The position numbers and the translations under genes are program-made. The notes under the pieces were generated by a model. That model was not told the origin of the DNA and searched no databases. It was given only the letters and a program-made list of their open reading frames with translations. From positions 124,001 to 188,000 of the forward strand of contig WTXD01000005.1 in assembly GCA_022496205.1 (NCBI GenBank): a stretch of DNA of 64,000 bases. The letters run 5' to 3'. Source of the stretch: Gloeopeniophorella convolvens. Its lineage: Eukaryota > Basidiomycota > Agaricomycetes > Russulales. This document shows, one piece after another, positions 22,387 through 34,421 of the stretch (the stretch's first letter is position 1; every line of letters begins with the position of its first letter).

Positions 22387-23483
22387 ATGGATCTCGACCT
22401 AAAAGACGTGCACGTTCTTGTGACTGGTGCGCCCCTCGCATCTCGCGTTGAGCACAACATTGAAACGAGAAGCGCGGTGCCGCATAAATAGGCGCGAACG
22501 GCGGCATCGGCCTCGCGACGACGAAGCTTTTCCTCAGTGCGCCTTGTTTATGTCATTTTCTGCTGCGCATGCCGATAAAATCTCTTGGCAAGAGCAAGGC
22601 GCCCGCGTGACGGCCACTTCCGCAGTTCAGACGCGGAGCTTGTCCCGCTTACACACGTCTACCCGCCGACGCGCCTGCGCCTCGCCCAGGCAGACTTCGC
22701 GCACGAAGACCAGGTCCAGGCTGTCTTCTCCCAGAGCAAATCGGGTGACACCGAGCTGTGGGGCGAGGTCGAGGTGGCCGTCGTCAACCACGCCACGTTC
22801 GCGCCGGCCGATGTGCCGCTCAAGGACATGACGCGCGGGCGCTGGGAACAGACATTCACGGACAACTTGACATCGTCCTTCCTCGTCGCACGGGAGTACC
22901 TACGCGGGCTCGAGCGTGGCGTCGCAAGCCGAGGTGGGGATGGGCGCTACGGTCAGCGTGCGGCGCTTGTGCTCGTCGGGAGCACCGCGGGAAAGTATGG
23001 TGAGGCCAATCATGCGGACTACGCCGCGAGCAAGAGTGGTGCGTCCCCTCTCTCATCCTGCCCTGGGCGACCTACTGATGCTGCCGAGGTTAGCGCTCAT
23101 GTACGGTTTCACGCTCTCTCTCAAGAATGAGATTGTGCAGATCGCGCCCCGCGCCCGTGTCAATTGCGTCGCGCCTGGGTGGGTGCGCACGCCCATGGCA
23201 AACGATGCGTTGAAGAACCCAAAGACCGTATACCGCGCTCTCGCAACGCACGTCCTGCCCTCGTTATCCCCTACCTTCATCTCCGCAGCGCTGATTGGGC
23301 GCGATTCATTCCAGGACCCCACTGAAGAAGATCGCTGACGCGGCGGATGTCGCGAACCAGATTGTCTTGCTCTCCTCGGCGAAGGTGTCGGGACACGTCT
23401 CGGGGCAGGTGCTCATGGTCGAGGGGGGTATGGAGGGCCGACTGTTAAATATGCCGGCCGATCTAGGGCTGGAGGTACAGTAA
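22387..23483 (+). CDS. Short-chain dehydrogenase/reductase with a disturbed frame in exon 3
   Basis: Predicted NAD(P)-dependent SDR oxidoreductase. Exons are 22387-22426, 22492-22536, about 22593 or 22595 to 23038, 23094-23262 and 23315-23483. The Rossmann start reads VHVLVTG then ANGGIGLATTKLFL, which together form the TGxxxGIG cofactor motif. Later parts are VVNHATFAP (NNAG position), VLVGSTAGKYGEANHADYAASKS with the catalytic Ser and YxxxK, VNCVAPGWVRTPM and GQVLMVEGGM at the end. The second strand should read QGARVTATSRSSDAEL. The DNA encodes QGARVTATS in one frame and RSSDAEL in the next, as if one base were lost near 22624. An acceptor two bases later restores an open frame but replaces that strand. 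The gene is either slightly altered, recently broken, or affected by a base-call error. Substrate unknown. Confidence 0.8.
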
Positions 23484-23822
23484 CAGGCCGTTTCCGTATA
23501 GTGAAGCCGGGGTATCATGCGGCGGTGTTTCCGGGGAAGGAAGGGGGCGTACGTGCCACGACCCAGGACGAACAGACTGTTAGAGAGGGGGAAGAGCTAA
23601 CAACGGCGGTACCCCGCTCCGACTCATGATCGCACTAGATCTAGTACCGTGTGTCCCTCAGGTTGTGACTCCCTGACTCAAAGTACTCTCAACAAGATCT
23701 ACATTTTGTAGATCTCTCGGATGGTATTGATGGCTATGTGTGACATAGTATACATTTATGGGTGATGCTCACGTCCTTTGAAATCCACAAAATGTCGACT
23801 ATGGCCCCAAATATCTAGTTTC

Positions 23823-24322
23823 TCAGCTGGAACGCGCAGCAGCGAGGGTAGCCTCGGCTTCGCGCAGCTCCTCGTCTTCTGCGAGTTCTGTGTTCCTCTT
23901 GGCAGAATTCTAGTGCGGAGGGGACAATGAGCAGCAGTATGATAGAACATGTATTGTGCACATACCAAGAGGTCCTCGAGTTCGCCCGTGGCCTTCTCAA
24001 GCCGCGTACCCGTGTCGCGGACCATGTTTTCGCTTTCGCGCACCAGACTTGCCTGCACGGCGTTAGAAGATCAGAACTTGGGAAGAATCGTGACATACTG
24101 CATTCCTGGTGTCCCAGTCGTCACCTCCAGACACTTTCAGCGATTCAAGCTTCGCAGTGCCGTCAGTGACCTCCTTGCGGTAGAGCTCAAGCTCTTTTTG
24201 ATATCTGACCTCGCATCAATCAGAAGGGGTCCCTGTATGACAGAGAAGTGCATCAGGACATACCGCTTCACGACACCGGATTTGATCTTGATCTGCTTGC
24301 GGGTGGCTACGGTATCGCTCAT
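23823..24322 (-). CDS. TBCA: Tubulin-binding cofactor A
   Basis: Predicted tubulin folding cofactor A, a small coiled-coil chaperone that holds beta-tubulin in the cytosol (yeast Rbl2). Exons on the minus strand are 24322-24264, 24204-24099, 24052-23966 and 23909-23823 (112 aa, close to the usual 105-115). The protein starts MSDTVATRKQIKIKSGVVKR, and QIKIKxGVVKR is the family signature. It continues YQKELELYRKEVTDGTAKLE, DDWDTRNA, SLVRESENMVRDTGTRLEKA and ends AEDEELREAEATLAAARSS, all helical with heptad spacing. Exon lengths sum exactly in frame and all four introns or exon joins use GT-AG. The identification is strong although the protein is short. Confidence 0.9.
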
Positions 24323-25944
24323 GATGATTCAGTCGGAGTTCGCACGATGGTAGCTGTATAGAGTTGTCGAGGTGACTCCTCCGCGACACGGTGCCGCTGG
24401 AACGTCACAGCACGTGCCACTGCGTTGCGAAAGTCGCCAGATTTGGCCTGCATAATCGAAGAGCCTCGCCCGGCCACGCTTTCGTCCGCACCACCAGGAA
24501 GAGTGTGTACAGGTGTGTACTGCCTGCTGTGATCCACTTCCATGATCCCTCGGCCGTAAATTAACATCGGTGACGGACATCATGGGAGCGCCGGATGTGT
24601 CATGGAGCCTCCATCCGGCTTGATTATATTCGTGTGCCTTACTTTAGGCTTACGCGGCAATGTCAGAGGCCTCGGCTCCTGAAAATTTACCTCTTTCAAC
24701 AGCTCTCCGGCTCTCTCCGGTCATCCCGACGACTATACTTCCTCACTGTGACGCCGAATTCTCAGATGAAGTGGCGGTCAACGTTCAAGACTGACCTTAG
24801 GGTTCTCGCCGCCACTATCAGCGACGACCCCGCAGGTTGCTTCGTACGCGCGTCCGCTTTATGTCCTCCCGCCGCAACGTTGGTTAGTCGAGTCAAATTT
24901 TACATCCGCAACGGTCTACGAAACAATTCGGGGCTGTCTGGGCCGCCTTGACATAATATCCAGGTCTAAGGCGATCATCCTGATAGGCCCGCTGTTTTCT
25001 GGCGTTTGATTTTGCATTCTTTCCCAGGCTGCACGCGCGCCCATCATCTCTCGTATACACTTATCCGCCAGCTTGTGCCAGCTGAGTTACCGATCGACGT
25101 CTTTCATGCCAACCCGTTAGCAGACTAGGTTGCGCTTGCTTATCGCCACCCTTTGAGGAATGCTTGAGTGGAGTCTCGTCATTGCCTCACTGGGGCTCAC
25201 TGGGGATTCACAAAGGACAATATATCCGAGGAGATGGGGTTCAATGGAGCCTTCGTGGAGTGCTTCTTGTAAGCGCCTGTTATGTCTTTCGTTTATGGCA
25301 CACTGCATTACTTCTTGCGCTTCGTGCATGTGCAGGCTGCCGAGAGATCGAAGCGAAGTACAGCGGTTTCGGTTGCAGCCGTTGCAGAAGCCGACTGAGG
25401 TGGCCGCCGCTCACCTCAAGTGCCAAAGACGTCCACAGAGAGGGACCAACATGAGTTTTTTTTCCGTCAGGAACGAATATCCAAAGACCAGGCGAATAAG
25501 CCAATCACCGTCCCCGAGCGTTGATTGTCGCGGACATCCCCTCAAGCGGTAAAAACCAATGGTGAATTCTCAACGAACGCCGGGGGACGAGACCCAAGGC
25601 GAAGGTGAGCCGCCTTCACATCTTTGGAATTCACATTGGTCTATTTTCGGAGAGCGCTGTCGCGGGGACCACGCTCATCTCTCCATGTCCGAGCACTTCC
25701 CAATGGGGGTCTGGGCGTCGGGCGATCTAGAGTCTCAATGGGCTAACCTAACCGGCTTGGCGGCGATTGCAGAGTTTTTCGTCCGACAGCGTCTGCCTAT
25801 TTAACCTTGACTCGTGAAACCAGAGACCGCAGAGCACCCCATCTCTCCTTTTCTGATTCTCGACAGTTCTTGCTCTTCCGTCCCTCGGCCTCCGCATACC
25901 GTTCAGCAGCGCAGCCACTCACTTCTAAAAGGTCTTCAATAATC
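24323..25944. other. Intergenic; no recognised gene
   Basis: Open frames of about 100-130 codons occur on both strands (for example 25160-25552 plus), but none shows known motifs or spliceable partners that I could extend. The last 150 bases contain TATTTAA at about 25797, 148 bases before the next gene's ATG, a candidate TATA-like element. Confidence 0.35.
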
Positions 25945-26959
25945 ATGCGTTTCACTCGTCACATTCTTTCCGCGCTCGCCGGTATCTCGGCCGTTACCCT
26001 TCCCGTTGTCAACGCTCTCAACGTCGGACGCTCGCTTCACCAGCATGTCGAGCATCGTGCTCTCCTCGACATCTGCGTGTCCCTCGACGCCGATGTCCTT
26101 GCCAATGCTGGCCCTCTCGATATCCCCATCACCGCCTTCCTGGGGCTCGATCTTTGCTTGTGCCTATCAGCTCTGCCACTTGCGATCACTACCGATCTCA
26201 GGCTTGCGGCCCTCGCCAATATATTTGGAAAGGACGCACTCAACGCGGTTCTTGTGGCCTTGGTAAGCTCTAACGTGCCAGGTTCCTTTCGCGTTTATTG
26301 AGCCTCACCGACTTAGATCAACACCGTCCCCGAGAGGCAACACTGCAGTTACCCTCCCCACTCGAAGTCACTCTGCCAAGTGGGCAACCCCTGCGGCTTC
26401 GACTGTGATGCCCCCTGGAAGCCTTCCGGATCGCAGTGTGTCTGCCCTCCCCCGTATTCCGTCTGCAACGGTGTTTGTGGCTCCTTCCCTCACGTACGTT
26501 TATACCACTCTCCGGGGTCTCATCTAAATCTCAACAAATCGCGCTTCAGGGTTGCGGCTCCGCGGCTCCCCAGCCCCCGTACAAGCGGCTTAACGCCCGT
26601 GCTGGTAGCATCAGGACCTTCCAGGAAGCCCTTACTACCTGCGGCCAGGGTGAGAGGATCTGCGGTGTCTACCATGGTTCAGCTGCCTTCGAGTGCCTCA
26701 ACACGGACACCACGCTTGACAGCTGTGCGTATGCATTGTACAATCCTCTGATCGGTTGGCTCACCGTTATCTAGGCGGTGGGTGCATGTCCCCGAACCCC
26801 TTCCTCCTTGAGTCCGAGCAAGGCCCTAAGGGTGTCGACTGCTCGACTATCTCTCACGCTCGGGACGTCAAGTGCAGTGGCGGCCGCTGCATTGTCGAGC
26901 GCTGCGATGCTGGCTTCGTCCCTGCTGTTGATCGCAGCTCTTGCACCCTCGAGAACTAA
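25945..26959 (+). CDS. Secreted Cys-rich protein with CPL1-like C-terminal domain
   Basis: Predicted extracellular protein. Exons are 25945-26262, 26317-26493, 26550-26724 and 26775-26959 (284 aa). It begins with a signal peptide (RHILSALAGISAVTLPVVNA). A hydrophobic Leu/Ala-rich segment follows (LDICVSLDADVLANAGPLDI to LRLAALANIFG), then a Cys-rich stretch (CGFDCDAPW, CVCPPPYSVCNGVCG). After a linker (PYKRLNARAGS) comes TFQEALTTCGQGERICGVY, FECLNTDTTLDSCGGC, and GVDCSTISHARDVKCSGGRC followed by IVERCDAGFVPAVDRSSC. The last block is the pattern of the CPL1-like domain common in basidiomycetes and named for a secreted Cryptococcus protein. Function in this fungus is unknown; a wall or environment role is inference. 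Confidence 0.82.
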
Positions 26960-27321
26960 ATCCACTATACCCGCTCTCTCACTATCTTATCTATGAAGTT
27001 ACTCCAGGAGATATGACAATCGGACATTTTCGGGTGCCTTTGTCAGACACTGTGATAGACCATACTCTAATGGTATCTAATGCATAGACTTTGGTGCTTT
27101 TACCTACATCTTGGTCTGACCCTATGGTCCGTTGGTTGTATTCGAACCTCGCCGTGCTCGGTCATTGTGAAGCCGGCGTCTGGCTCATTACGATGAATGA
27201 TGCAGCCACAGTGTTTCTTCTAAATAAGTCTGCTTCATTTTGTGGTCCGAGGCTGACAGCTCTCCATTGCCTCAGGTAAGGACATGGATTCCATGGCCGT
27301 CCAGCCTCCATCATTCACTAT

Positions 27322-28507
27322 ATGAACGAGCCCCAACGGAGCATCGCTCACGATCTCTTTATCGACCGCTTTATCATGCCGCACACCGCTGTTCCCCACA
27401 TTGTAAGTTCTGTCGCCAGTCGCCTACAGCCTGCAACGGTCTCACAACATCCCATAGGATACTTCCGCAGTTGAGCTGGTCTCGCTGCACCAGTTGTCTG
27501 TACCCGCGCTCTCGCCTAGCGACCCGACTAGCACCGCCAGCTCGCCGTCTTCTTCGGCACCAGTCACGCCAGCAGATCCTCTCCCGAACGATCCGCTACC
27601 GGACCCGCTAGTAGATGGGAAGCACCAGCCCGGCCCGCGTCCATTCAGGCCTCTGTCAAAGAGCCTCTCGCGTGGTGCCGTGCGGCGCGCAAGGCAGGTT
27701 CTGTCGGGCCTCGGGAAGCGAAAGAGGCAGCCAAACGCGGATGCGAGTGCCTCGACAGGTGTGGAAGTACTGGAGAGTGACGCACAGACAAGCCAAGACG
27801 AGCTGGGAATGCACGGCTCCCGGTCTCTGTTCAGTCTTCCAAATGCCCCGATCAACGGCACGCCCCGCATGCAGCCGCGACCTCCCGTACGTTACTTGAT
27901 GCTGCGACTCCAATGCACACACTCATACTCGCGCGCGGCGGCCCCACAGCTCATGCGCTCGCTCGCCAGACGCGGCACATGCGATACACTTCCGCTAGCG
28001 CCTGCAAGCCCCGTCCTCGAGGGTGATGTATCCATCCGCACTCCGACGCCGCCGGGAGCGCCGTGGGCGCCGCCGTCCCTCTCGCCGGCGCTCGTAGCGC
28101 GCATCGTGTTCTTCCTTCCTTGGTGCCTCGCCGTTGGCACTGCAATCGCACTACACCCCCGCGCGATTGGGCCGCTCGTACGCATGTACGCAGAACCGCC
28201 ACGCACACCCCTGCATCGCCTCGCGCACCATGCGCACACGGCACGTGCTCACGTCGGTATCTTTGTCGGGGTTCTGGCTCTCACTACTGCAGCGCTTCCT
28301 ACATGGCCTATGCGGCTAGTGCTGCTCTGCGCCGTCGCGGTGCGTACAGTGACTGTCTGGCGCAGATTTGAGAAGCAGGTGGCGAGCGCCGGAGTTGTCA
28401 ATCTGGACTGGCACGATGATGCGCGGTGCGTGTGGAGAGTTCTGAGGGGAGAAGAGGAGCAGGAAATTCTGAAGGCATGCAAAGGAGGCGTGGTGAAGGA
28501 GGAGTGA
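27322..28507 (+). CDS. Hypothetical membrane protein with disordered N-terminus
   Basis: Exons are 27322-27402, 27458-27886 and 27950-28507 (355 aa). The N-terminus (MNEPQRSIAHDLFIDRFIMP) is followed by a long Ser/Pro-rich region (SSPSSSAPVTPADPLPNDP) and a basic patch (RRARQVLSGLGKRKRQP). The C-terminal half has two or three hydrophobic spans: VARIVFFLPWCLAVGTAIAL, VGIFVGVLALTTAALP and LVLLCAVAVRTVTVW. It ends in an acidic, soluble tail (DWHDDARCVWRVLRGEEEQE). The layout suggests an organelle or ER membrane protein with its long disordered N-terminal region on one side. Intron 2 (27887-27949) is 63 nt and has no stop in frame, so an unspliced form would add 21 residues. I do not recognise the family. 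Confidence 0.68.
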
Positions 28508-29841
28508 TGGTCAGTGTCGAAGCATTCAACACAGCGTACTTTAATGCCTCTTGTCTACATCGCGCTCGGTGCGCTTCCAATGTTGCTTTCTGTGTTGCCA
28601 CAGTCGATCTAGTGGCTCGGAATCAGCAAGTGCAATCATGCCATGTCGCATCACTGGTCGGGTCTGCAATTTCGGTCGCCGCTCTCGGCTTTTCCCGTCC
28701 CTCTTTCGGGGGTTTGCGACGATGAGTCGAGTCCTATTCGATGCTACTAAACCTGGAGGCTGCAGGAGCCTGTCGTTTCAAGTTCCCTTCTTTGCAGCAC
28801 TGTCGTTCAGGAGCCACGCTGTTTCTTTCAAGGTGGGGTACGTGACCCCATGTCGAGTGATGGACTTCGCCTTTTGCAATAATAGTCTTCCTACCAACCG
28901 TCAGAGCCTGGGGTCTGGGATGTCAAATACCGCAGCGGTTTCAACTTGGTTTCAACTCCCTGTTGAGTCTGTCGCCTCAATTGTTCATCACTGTCATCTC
29001 ATCGCCCTAGGAAACACCTCGGATCTATAATGACAGTTTTATCAAAGGGAAACGCCATTCAACGAATGGCTATGGTCCACTAGGCGATGCGTTCTGTACT
29101 TCACCGCCTCTCGGGTGGAAGTCGACATGCAATTATGGTGAGTCGCGGGTGGAGTACTATAGGACAAAGGTACAGTACCCAGTCATTCGTCACTTGATAA
29201 ACTATACTTCAGCGGCGTCTCAACGTTCCAGATACACCCTAATCCGGCTAGCGTCGTTGTTCACTATCGCTATGGTGACCTCAGTGTCAAAGTACAAGGG
29301 AACCCGGATCATACACATGTAAGTACATAGGTTGACATTCAGGTACGCGGATGGAACAAAAACATTTGGACCCACTGGGCAAGCCTTTGTCTACAGTAAA
29401 TCACTTGCACCCACAGGCGTCCATACCTTGGATCAGGCATCTTGCACGTCATCTAATGTTGGACGTGCGTCCTTTGTTCTTCCGCACCATCCTTTGTTCT
29501 ACCGGCCGCATGGTATGTATGTGGATGCCGGCACATCGTGCTCTATCATCCCGTCACAACCGCCACGCGACCCGGAGACGAAGGCGATGTGCTCCTGGGT
29601 TACTGTACGGAGACAGGTACACAAGCCACCTCAAGCGCCTACTGTTGTACCCTGCATATAAGTGAGCCCGGGTAGGCGACCGTAATGCCACCCCGTCCGC
29701 TATCATCTGGTATACACGGAATACCCCAAAAGACCGACCTGAGCAGGCTTGGGATCGTCTTGATCACCCCCATAGCACTTCCGACAGCTCTCCGCATCCC
29801 TCTTCAGTCTTGTTCAGCCTTGTATCCTTCCGCGGACTCCA
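28508..29841. other. Intergenic; no recognised gene
   Basis: Open frames of about 100-160 codons on the plus strand (28551-29030, 29332-29661) give products without recognisable motifs, and I could not link them by introns into a longer gene. The stretch separates the membrane protein from the F-box gene. Confidence 0.3.
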
Positions 29842-31429
29842 ATGTCACCGCCATCAATTCCCAACTCCATGCAGGTCCTGGGACCGAATTCGTGGTATCC
29901 GAAGAACCCCGCCAGCACAAATGGTTCGTAGTTTTCCTTAACTACGATACAGGTCACTCATGCGGGGATAATCAGGTTTCAAAGGCTCAGAAACAGGATT
30001 CCACTCGATTCCCGATGAGGTTCTGCTTCAGATCTTCCACTTTTGTCGGCTAGGAGACAGTTATCGCTGGCACCGCCAAGGATGGTACGGCTTGACGAAG
30101 GTGTGCCAACGGTGGCAGCGCATCATGTTTGCTTTGGCATCTCATCTCAATCTGCGACTTCTTTTCACGTATCAAACTGAAGTGAAGAAGGAACTGGCGT
30201 ACTTCCCTCCGCTCCCCATCGCCGTCCACTATGCAGGCAGAAGCGATCCGTCAATAGAAGGAGAAAATGTGCATCTGGCGCTCCGGAGTCCCCTTCGCGT
30301 GTGTTCCATCGCTCTCTGGGCGTCTGCATCGACGTTAGACGACCTGATGTCTTCCATGGCATGCGCTTTCTCAGTCTTGGAAAGCATCTCCATCCACTGT
30401 ACTTCTACAACATTCACCCTTCCAGTCATGTTCCTTGGTGGTCAAGCCCCGCGTTTGCGCATTCTCGATTTAGGGCGGATAACTGTTCCCCCATCATCGC
30501 CGTGGCTTTCATCCGCTGTCGGCCTTACGACACTCCGTGTCATTCCCTCAAGGGACTTCTCGCTGGAGGCCCTTTATTCCTACTTGCGCGACAAACCCCA
30601 TCTTAGCTCCCTCCACATCCTTCTTCTTCATCTTCCGCGTGAGTTGTACTGGCGGACGGAAAAGGGACCCACTTCGGTAGAACCTATCGAACTTCCAGGT
30701 CTCAACAACGTTACGTTTTGGGGAAACAAAGTGTCCCTAGAGTCTTTCGTGGCAGGGATCCGCGCCCCTAACCTCGTGGAATACTTCCTCACTCTCAATG
30801 ATGCGGCCTCTTCCTCTCCCTACCCTTCACTTTCGCAGTTTGCTCGCCAGGCAAGGGTACCGGCGTCGTCCGCGGTGCAGATACGCTTCTCTACTACGAC
30901 ATCTGGGGCTATTGGCGTGAAAACATGGAGAAACTCGATGAACTGGTTGTCCCACGTCATTGAAGTCAGGTGCGACCTATTCGACGAGCAAGTATCGTCA
31001 ATAGCACAGATCTCCAAACAGCTTTCCGAATCGCTCAGTCACTCGGTCGAACTAGAACTCCTCTTCCAAGACCATGAAAAGTTTCCAACGCACTGTGACG
31101 TGGTGGAACCCGGGCAGTGGCTCAAGGTGCTCCGGCCTTTCGGCAAGATCCAGACCCTGAGAGTGGACAGCGCGCTGGTGTGGCAGATCGCGGATGCTTT
31201 GTTGCTCGACTACAACGTGACGCCCACAGGTCCGGGTGTTCTACCGCATCTTCAGGAGCTCAAGCTGCAATTCTGTGAAACTGACGACCGCCATACGACT
31301 GCGTGCGATGCATTCCGCCCTTGGAAGGAATGGCGCAAGCTTCCCGGTAGAGAGCCCGTTGCCGTGACCTGTTTACCGCTCGAAGACGACGATTGGAAAT
31401 CCAGACTACCACGGTGGAACAGGCTGTGA
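29842..31429 (+). CDS. F-box protein with leucine-rich C-terminal region
   Basis: Proposed two-exon gene: 29842-29923 and 29976-31429 (511 aa). The joined N-terminus runs into GFHSIPDEVLLQIFHFCRLG (about residues 35-55), an F-box core that should bind Skp1 in an SCF ubiquitin ligase, then LTKVCQRWQRIMFALASHLN, the usual helix after it. The rest is a long array of Leu-rich segments (LSSAVGLTTLRVIPSRDFSL, LPGLNNVTFWGNKVSLESFV, LRPFGKIQTLRVDSALVW, LPHLQELKLQF). These resemble the irregular LRR-like halves of basidiomycete F-box proteins that choose substrates. Exon 2 is certain from its 450-codon frame. Exon 1 is chosen because its phase and a good acceptor (aatcag) fit. The target is unknown. 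It is not close to the minus-strand F-box family further on. Confidence 0.72.
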
Positions 31430-32119
31430 TGTTTTCCGTGTATACGGTAATTGAGTAGATCCGTCTCAGGGTGCCTTGTAACTCGCGTTATGCATGTGTT
31501 TCTATGATGCCTATGGAGGACAGTAGTAATCGGGAAGTCGTCAATTTCGATCGATCCTTAGGAGTCGAAAGTTGCGAAAAGAAGACTTTCTGAGTATATC
31601 CTTATATCATATCCTGGCTGTCCTCAGTCGCGCGCGGTCGTGCCAGGGCAGGCTGACTGACGGAGGCCTCCCCGTTATTGACTCTCCTGCAACATTTGAC
31701 TTCGGTTGTGATAAAGTGCCACTGTCACTTCACATGTGTGTTGCTACCGTCTATCATCAGATGTGCATGCATTGAGTGACTAGCAGTTATCAGAAATACT
31801 AGAGCATGGACATATACGAGCGTCCCACGAGAAAAGGGCACGAGCGATCACCACAACATCGAAATTATGTCAATAAGTCTGCGTAAGTGGAGTCAACCTC
31901 CAATTGCTCGGATAGAGGTATTCCGAAGCGCCATTTCGTTCGCCAAGAACAGTCATGTAAAGGAGAAAAGTGACCAACAGACGTTAAGTAGTAATGTTTT
32001 GAGAAGTTCAAGAGATGCCAAGCTAGACGATAATTGTCCCGAGGGAGACAGTGCTACTGTCACAGCTGGTCTGCGTGTGCTGAGGCCAACACAAGCAAGT
32101 TAAAGAGGCGTGACCGCCC
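31430..32119. other. Intergenic, duplicated 3' flank of F-box copy A
   Basis: The segment 31870-32119 resembles 34170-34421 downstream of copy B (shared words such as catttcgttcgc, catgtaaagg and ttttgagaagttcaag). The part at 31680-31860 resembles 37950-38130 near copy C (taaagtgccac, gagtgactaaca, agcgtccc). The flanks were therefore duplicated with the genes. No coding feature seen. Confidence 0.6.
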
Positions 32120-33566
32120 CTACTTGCGGCGGGCCTCCAATCTGGCTCGTTTCGAGATTATCCTAGCCTCGACTCTGTCTTTAATACGATCCCATTCTGT
32201 GACGGAAGTTCAAGGGATGGGGTCCCAACAACAAGGACTGGTCGGCTCACCTTTATCGGTGAGTTCTTGTGTGGAGCCCACACCAGCGAGCTTGCTTATG
32301 CCGACGTTGTCGATGTCGGATAGAGTATATCCTGCGGCGATGAGGCGGTCCGTCATGCTGCCGAGTCGGGGTTGTGTCATCACTTTTGAAGGCGTGCCAG
32401 CTGCATAGAGTGTCACTCACGCCTTACGTCTCTCGAACATTTTCCGCATTTCATAGCCATCCACTTGCTTCTTCCAGGATAAACACTCTTTGGCTTTCTG
32501 GAGTAAAGAGGCATCTGTCAGGTAGCAGAACATCGAGATAGAAATGCAACTTAACCTGTGTCATGGATGCCACCAAAACGAGTCTCTCCATATGGAAGCT
32601 CTCTAGCGCCTCTTGCGCACCTGACTTGCCCGACGCAACATCCTCCTCCAGCACTGACAGCCTCTGGCTGACCTCGTAGATGTCTGCTAGCCGCCATTCC
32701 AGATACGTCGGCCCGATGGACAGAAATTTCATATCTGTTGGGACAAATCTCAAGACTGACTTCTTCAGCTGCGGCATGCTCTCATGAAGTTTAGATGGTT
32801 CAATAAAGCTGAAGAAAAACACTCGTATCAGTTTTAATCCGGTGATCGCGTTGAGATCACATTACTGTTCCAAACTACAGTTGACGCAATAGCGTTGGAA
32901 GAACATGAAGTCAATGTCCATCAGCAGGTCGCGGTTTGAGTGACAGAGCTGCGCTCCAGGGTCATTCGTAGCAAGGAATGCAGAGAAGATGTGAGGTGGT
33001 GCTCACGCCGCAAACTTCGGGTCCGAACAGGAGATGCGCCCACGCCGGCTCGGACAACCATTCCGGAGGGTCCGGTACAGCCGCCACATCAGCATTACGC
33101 CGCGCAGCCATCCAGATTGACGTAGACTTGCGCGACATCAGAACCCCGCGCAAGTCCTTGCTCGTGCGCGCGAGGCTCAAAAGATCCGCAGGCTGTATTC
33201 TCGAGAATATCTGGGGGAGACAACGCGGGGGTTCAACAGAGTGCAATGGCTCAGGTTGCAGGAACTGACGGACCTCGAAGAGGGCGTCTAGGGGCAGCGT
33301 GAGCATATTCTTCAGGCTGCCGCGAACCTTGCGTCTGGGGGCCCGGGGTGCGGACGCTGAGGTTCCTTTCGGAGGCGGAGCTCCATTCAACTTGCGACGC
33401 TTCGCGGAGGAGGTTGTCACTGCGGGCGAGGTCAGGACGCAGCACGGCATGCAGAGACGAGAACCGTACCTCCGCTGTCGTGCTCTTTGTCCTCCTCCAA
33501 CGTCTCTGTCAAGGATTTTCTCCGTTTCGGAAGGTTCCCGGACTGCGAACGTGTCGTGGCAGTCAT
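32120..33566 (-). CDS. F-box protein, tandem copy A (intact)
   Basis: Eight exons on the minus strand: 33566-33470, 33419-33274, 33210-33007, 32948-32866, 32808-32556, 32497-32421, 32357-32251 and 32196-32120 (347 aa). The N-terminus is basic and Ser-rich. The F-box reads LTLPLDALFEIFSRIQPADL and goes on LLSLARTSKDLRGVLMSRKS and WMAARRN, the standard form in a large basidiomycete F-box family. Next is a Cys/His pair region (LCHSNRD, FFQRYCVNCS), perhaps a metal site, then a helical stretch (LSVLEEDVASGKSGAQEALE) and a charged tail (EWDRIKDRVEARIISKRARL). It probably recruits an unknown substrate to an SCF ligase. All introns are GT-AG and the sum is exactly 348 codons, so this copy is likely functional. 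Copies B and C confirm the exon map. Confidence 0.82.
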
Positions 33567-34421
33567 CCTGGACCTCTCGGTGGGTATGTGGCGAAATCAG
33601 GAGAGGTGGCCGAAAGTCGCGAGTGGTATGGTAAAATTTAGTGTTGTGTGATTGAATGAGTGGCTGATCGAAGCAGGAGTCGGTCTTTACGGTGAGCTCG
33701 CTTCCCGTATATCAATCCTCCAGGAACACATCTTGTGGTCCACCCAACACCACGAAACTCTCCATGCGACACAAAACATGGATCCTGGTCGCCTCTGTAG
33801 CATTCCTCTTGCGTCAACACGAGTGGAGTGTGATCTCTCTTCCTCTCTTCCTCTCAGCGCGACATGGTGATTCGAGCTCCGATCGAAACCTGATTACAGT
33901 CGCACAAACACCATCAGTTCGGGGTTTCCCTGACTCGGCGATCCGCAAACCCGGCGGGCGTTGCAGCTCAGCGCAACCCTCGCGGAGGTTTTGCCCTCGA
34001 TTTTGGCTTCGCTCTGGCACGTTCAAATCTCAGTGAAAAAAGCTGGATGTCCACGTGATGGTTCTCAGGATGCCCTAGGTTACTCTCTCCGAATTTTGAG
34101 GCAGACAAGTGCAGAGACGGGCACAAAACCCGGGAGGTGGTGAATCCTCACCACTTCTAGTGGTACCATAGTAGGTCTGCATCAGTAGACTCAGCCTACA
34201 ATTTGCTCAGATAGAGACGCTCCTAAGCACCATTTCGTTCGCACAGGGTAGTTAGTCCGCATGTAAAGGGGAAAAGTGACCAATAAAAACGTGAATAAGT
34301 AAGCTTTTGAGAAGTTCAAGAAATGCTAAGTTGGACGATGACTCTGAGGGAGACATTACCGCTATCACACCCGATCTGCGTAGGGGATCAACCCAGCCAA
34401 GTCAGAGAGGCGTCACCACCC
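33567..34421. other. Spacer between F-box copies A and B
   Basis: Holds the promoter of copy A on its left and the duplicated 3' flank of copy B on its right (34170-34421, similar to 31870-32119). No separate gene is recognised. Confidence 0.5.

Noticed and set aside
27125..27150. GTTCGAAT on the minus strand as a possible tRNA T-loop
   Set aside because: The flanking bases do not pair as a T-stem and no acceptor stem or anticodon arm can be formed.
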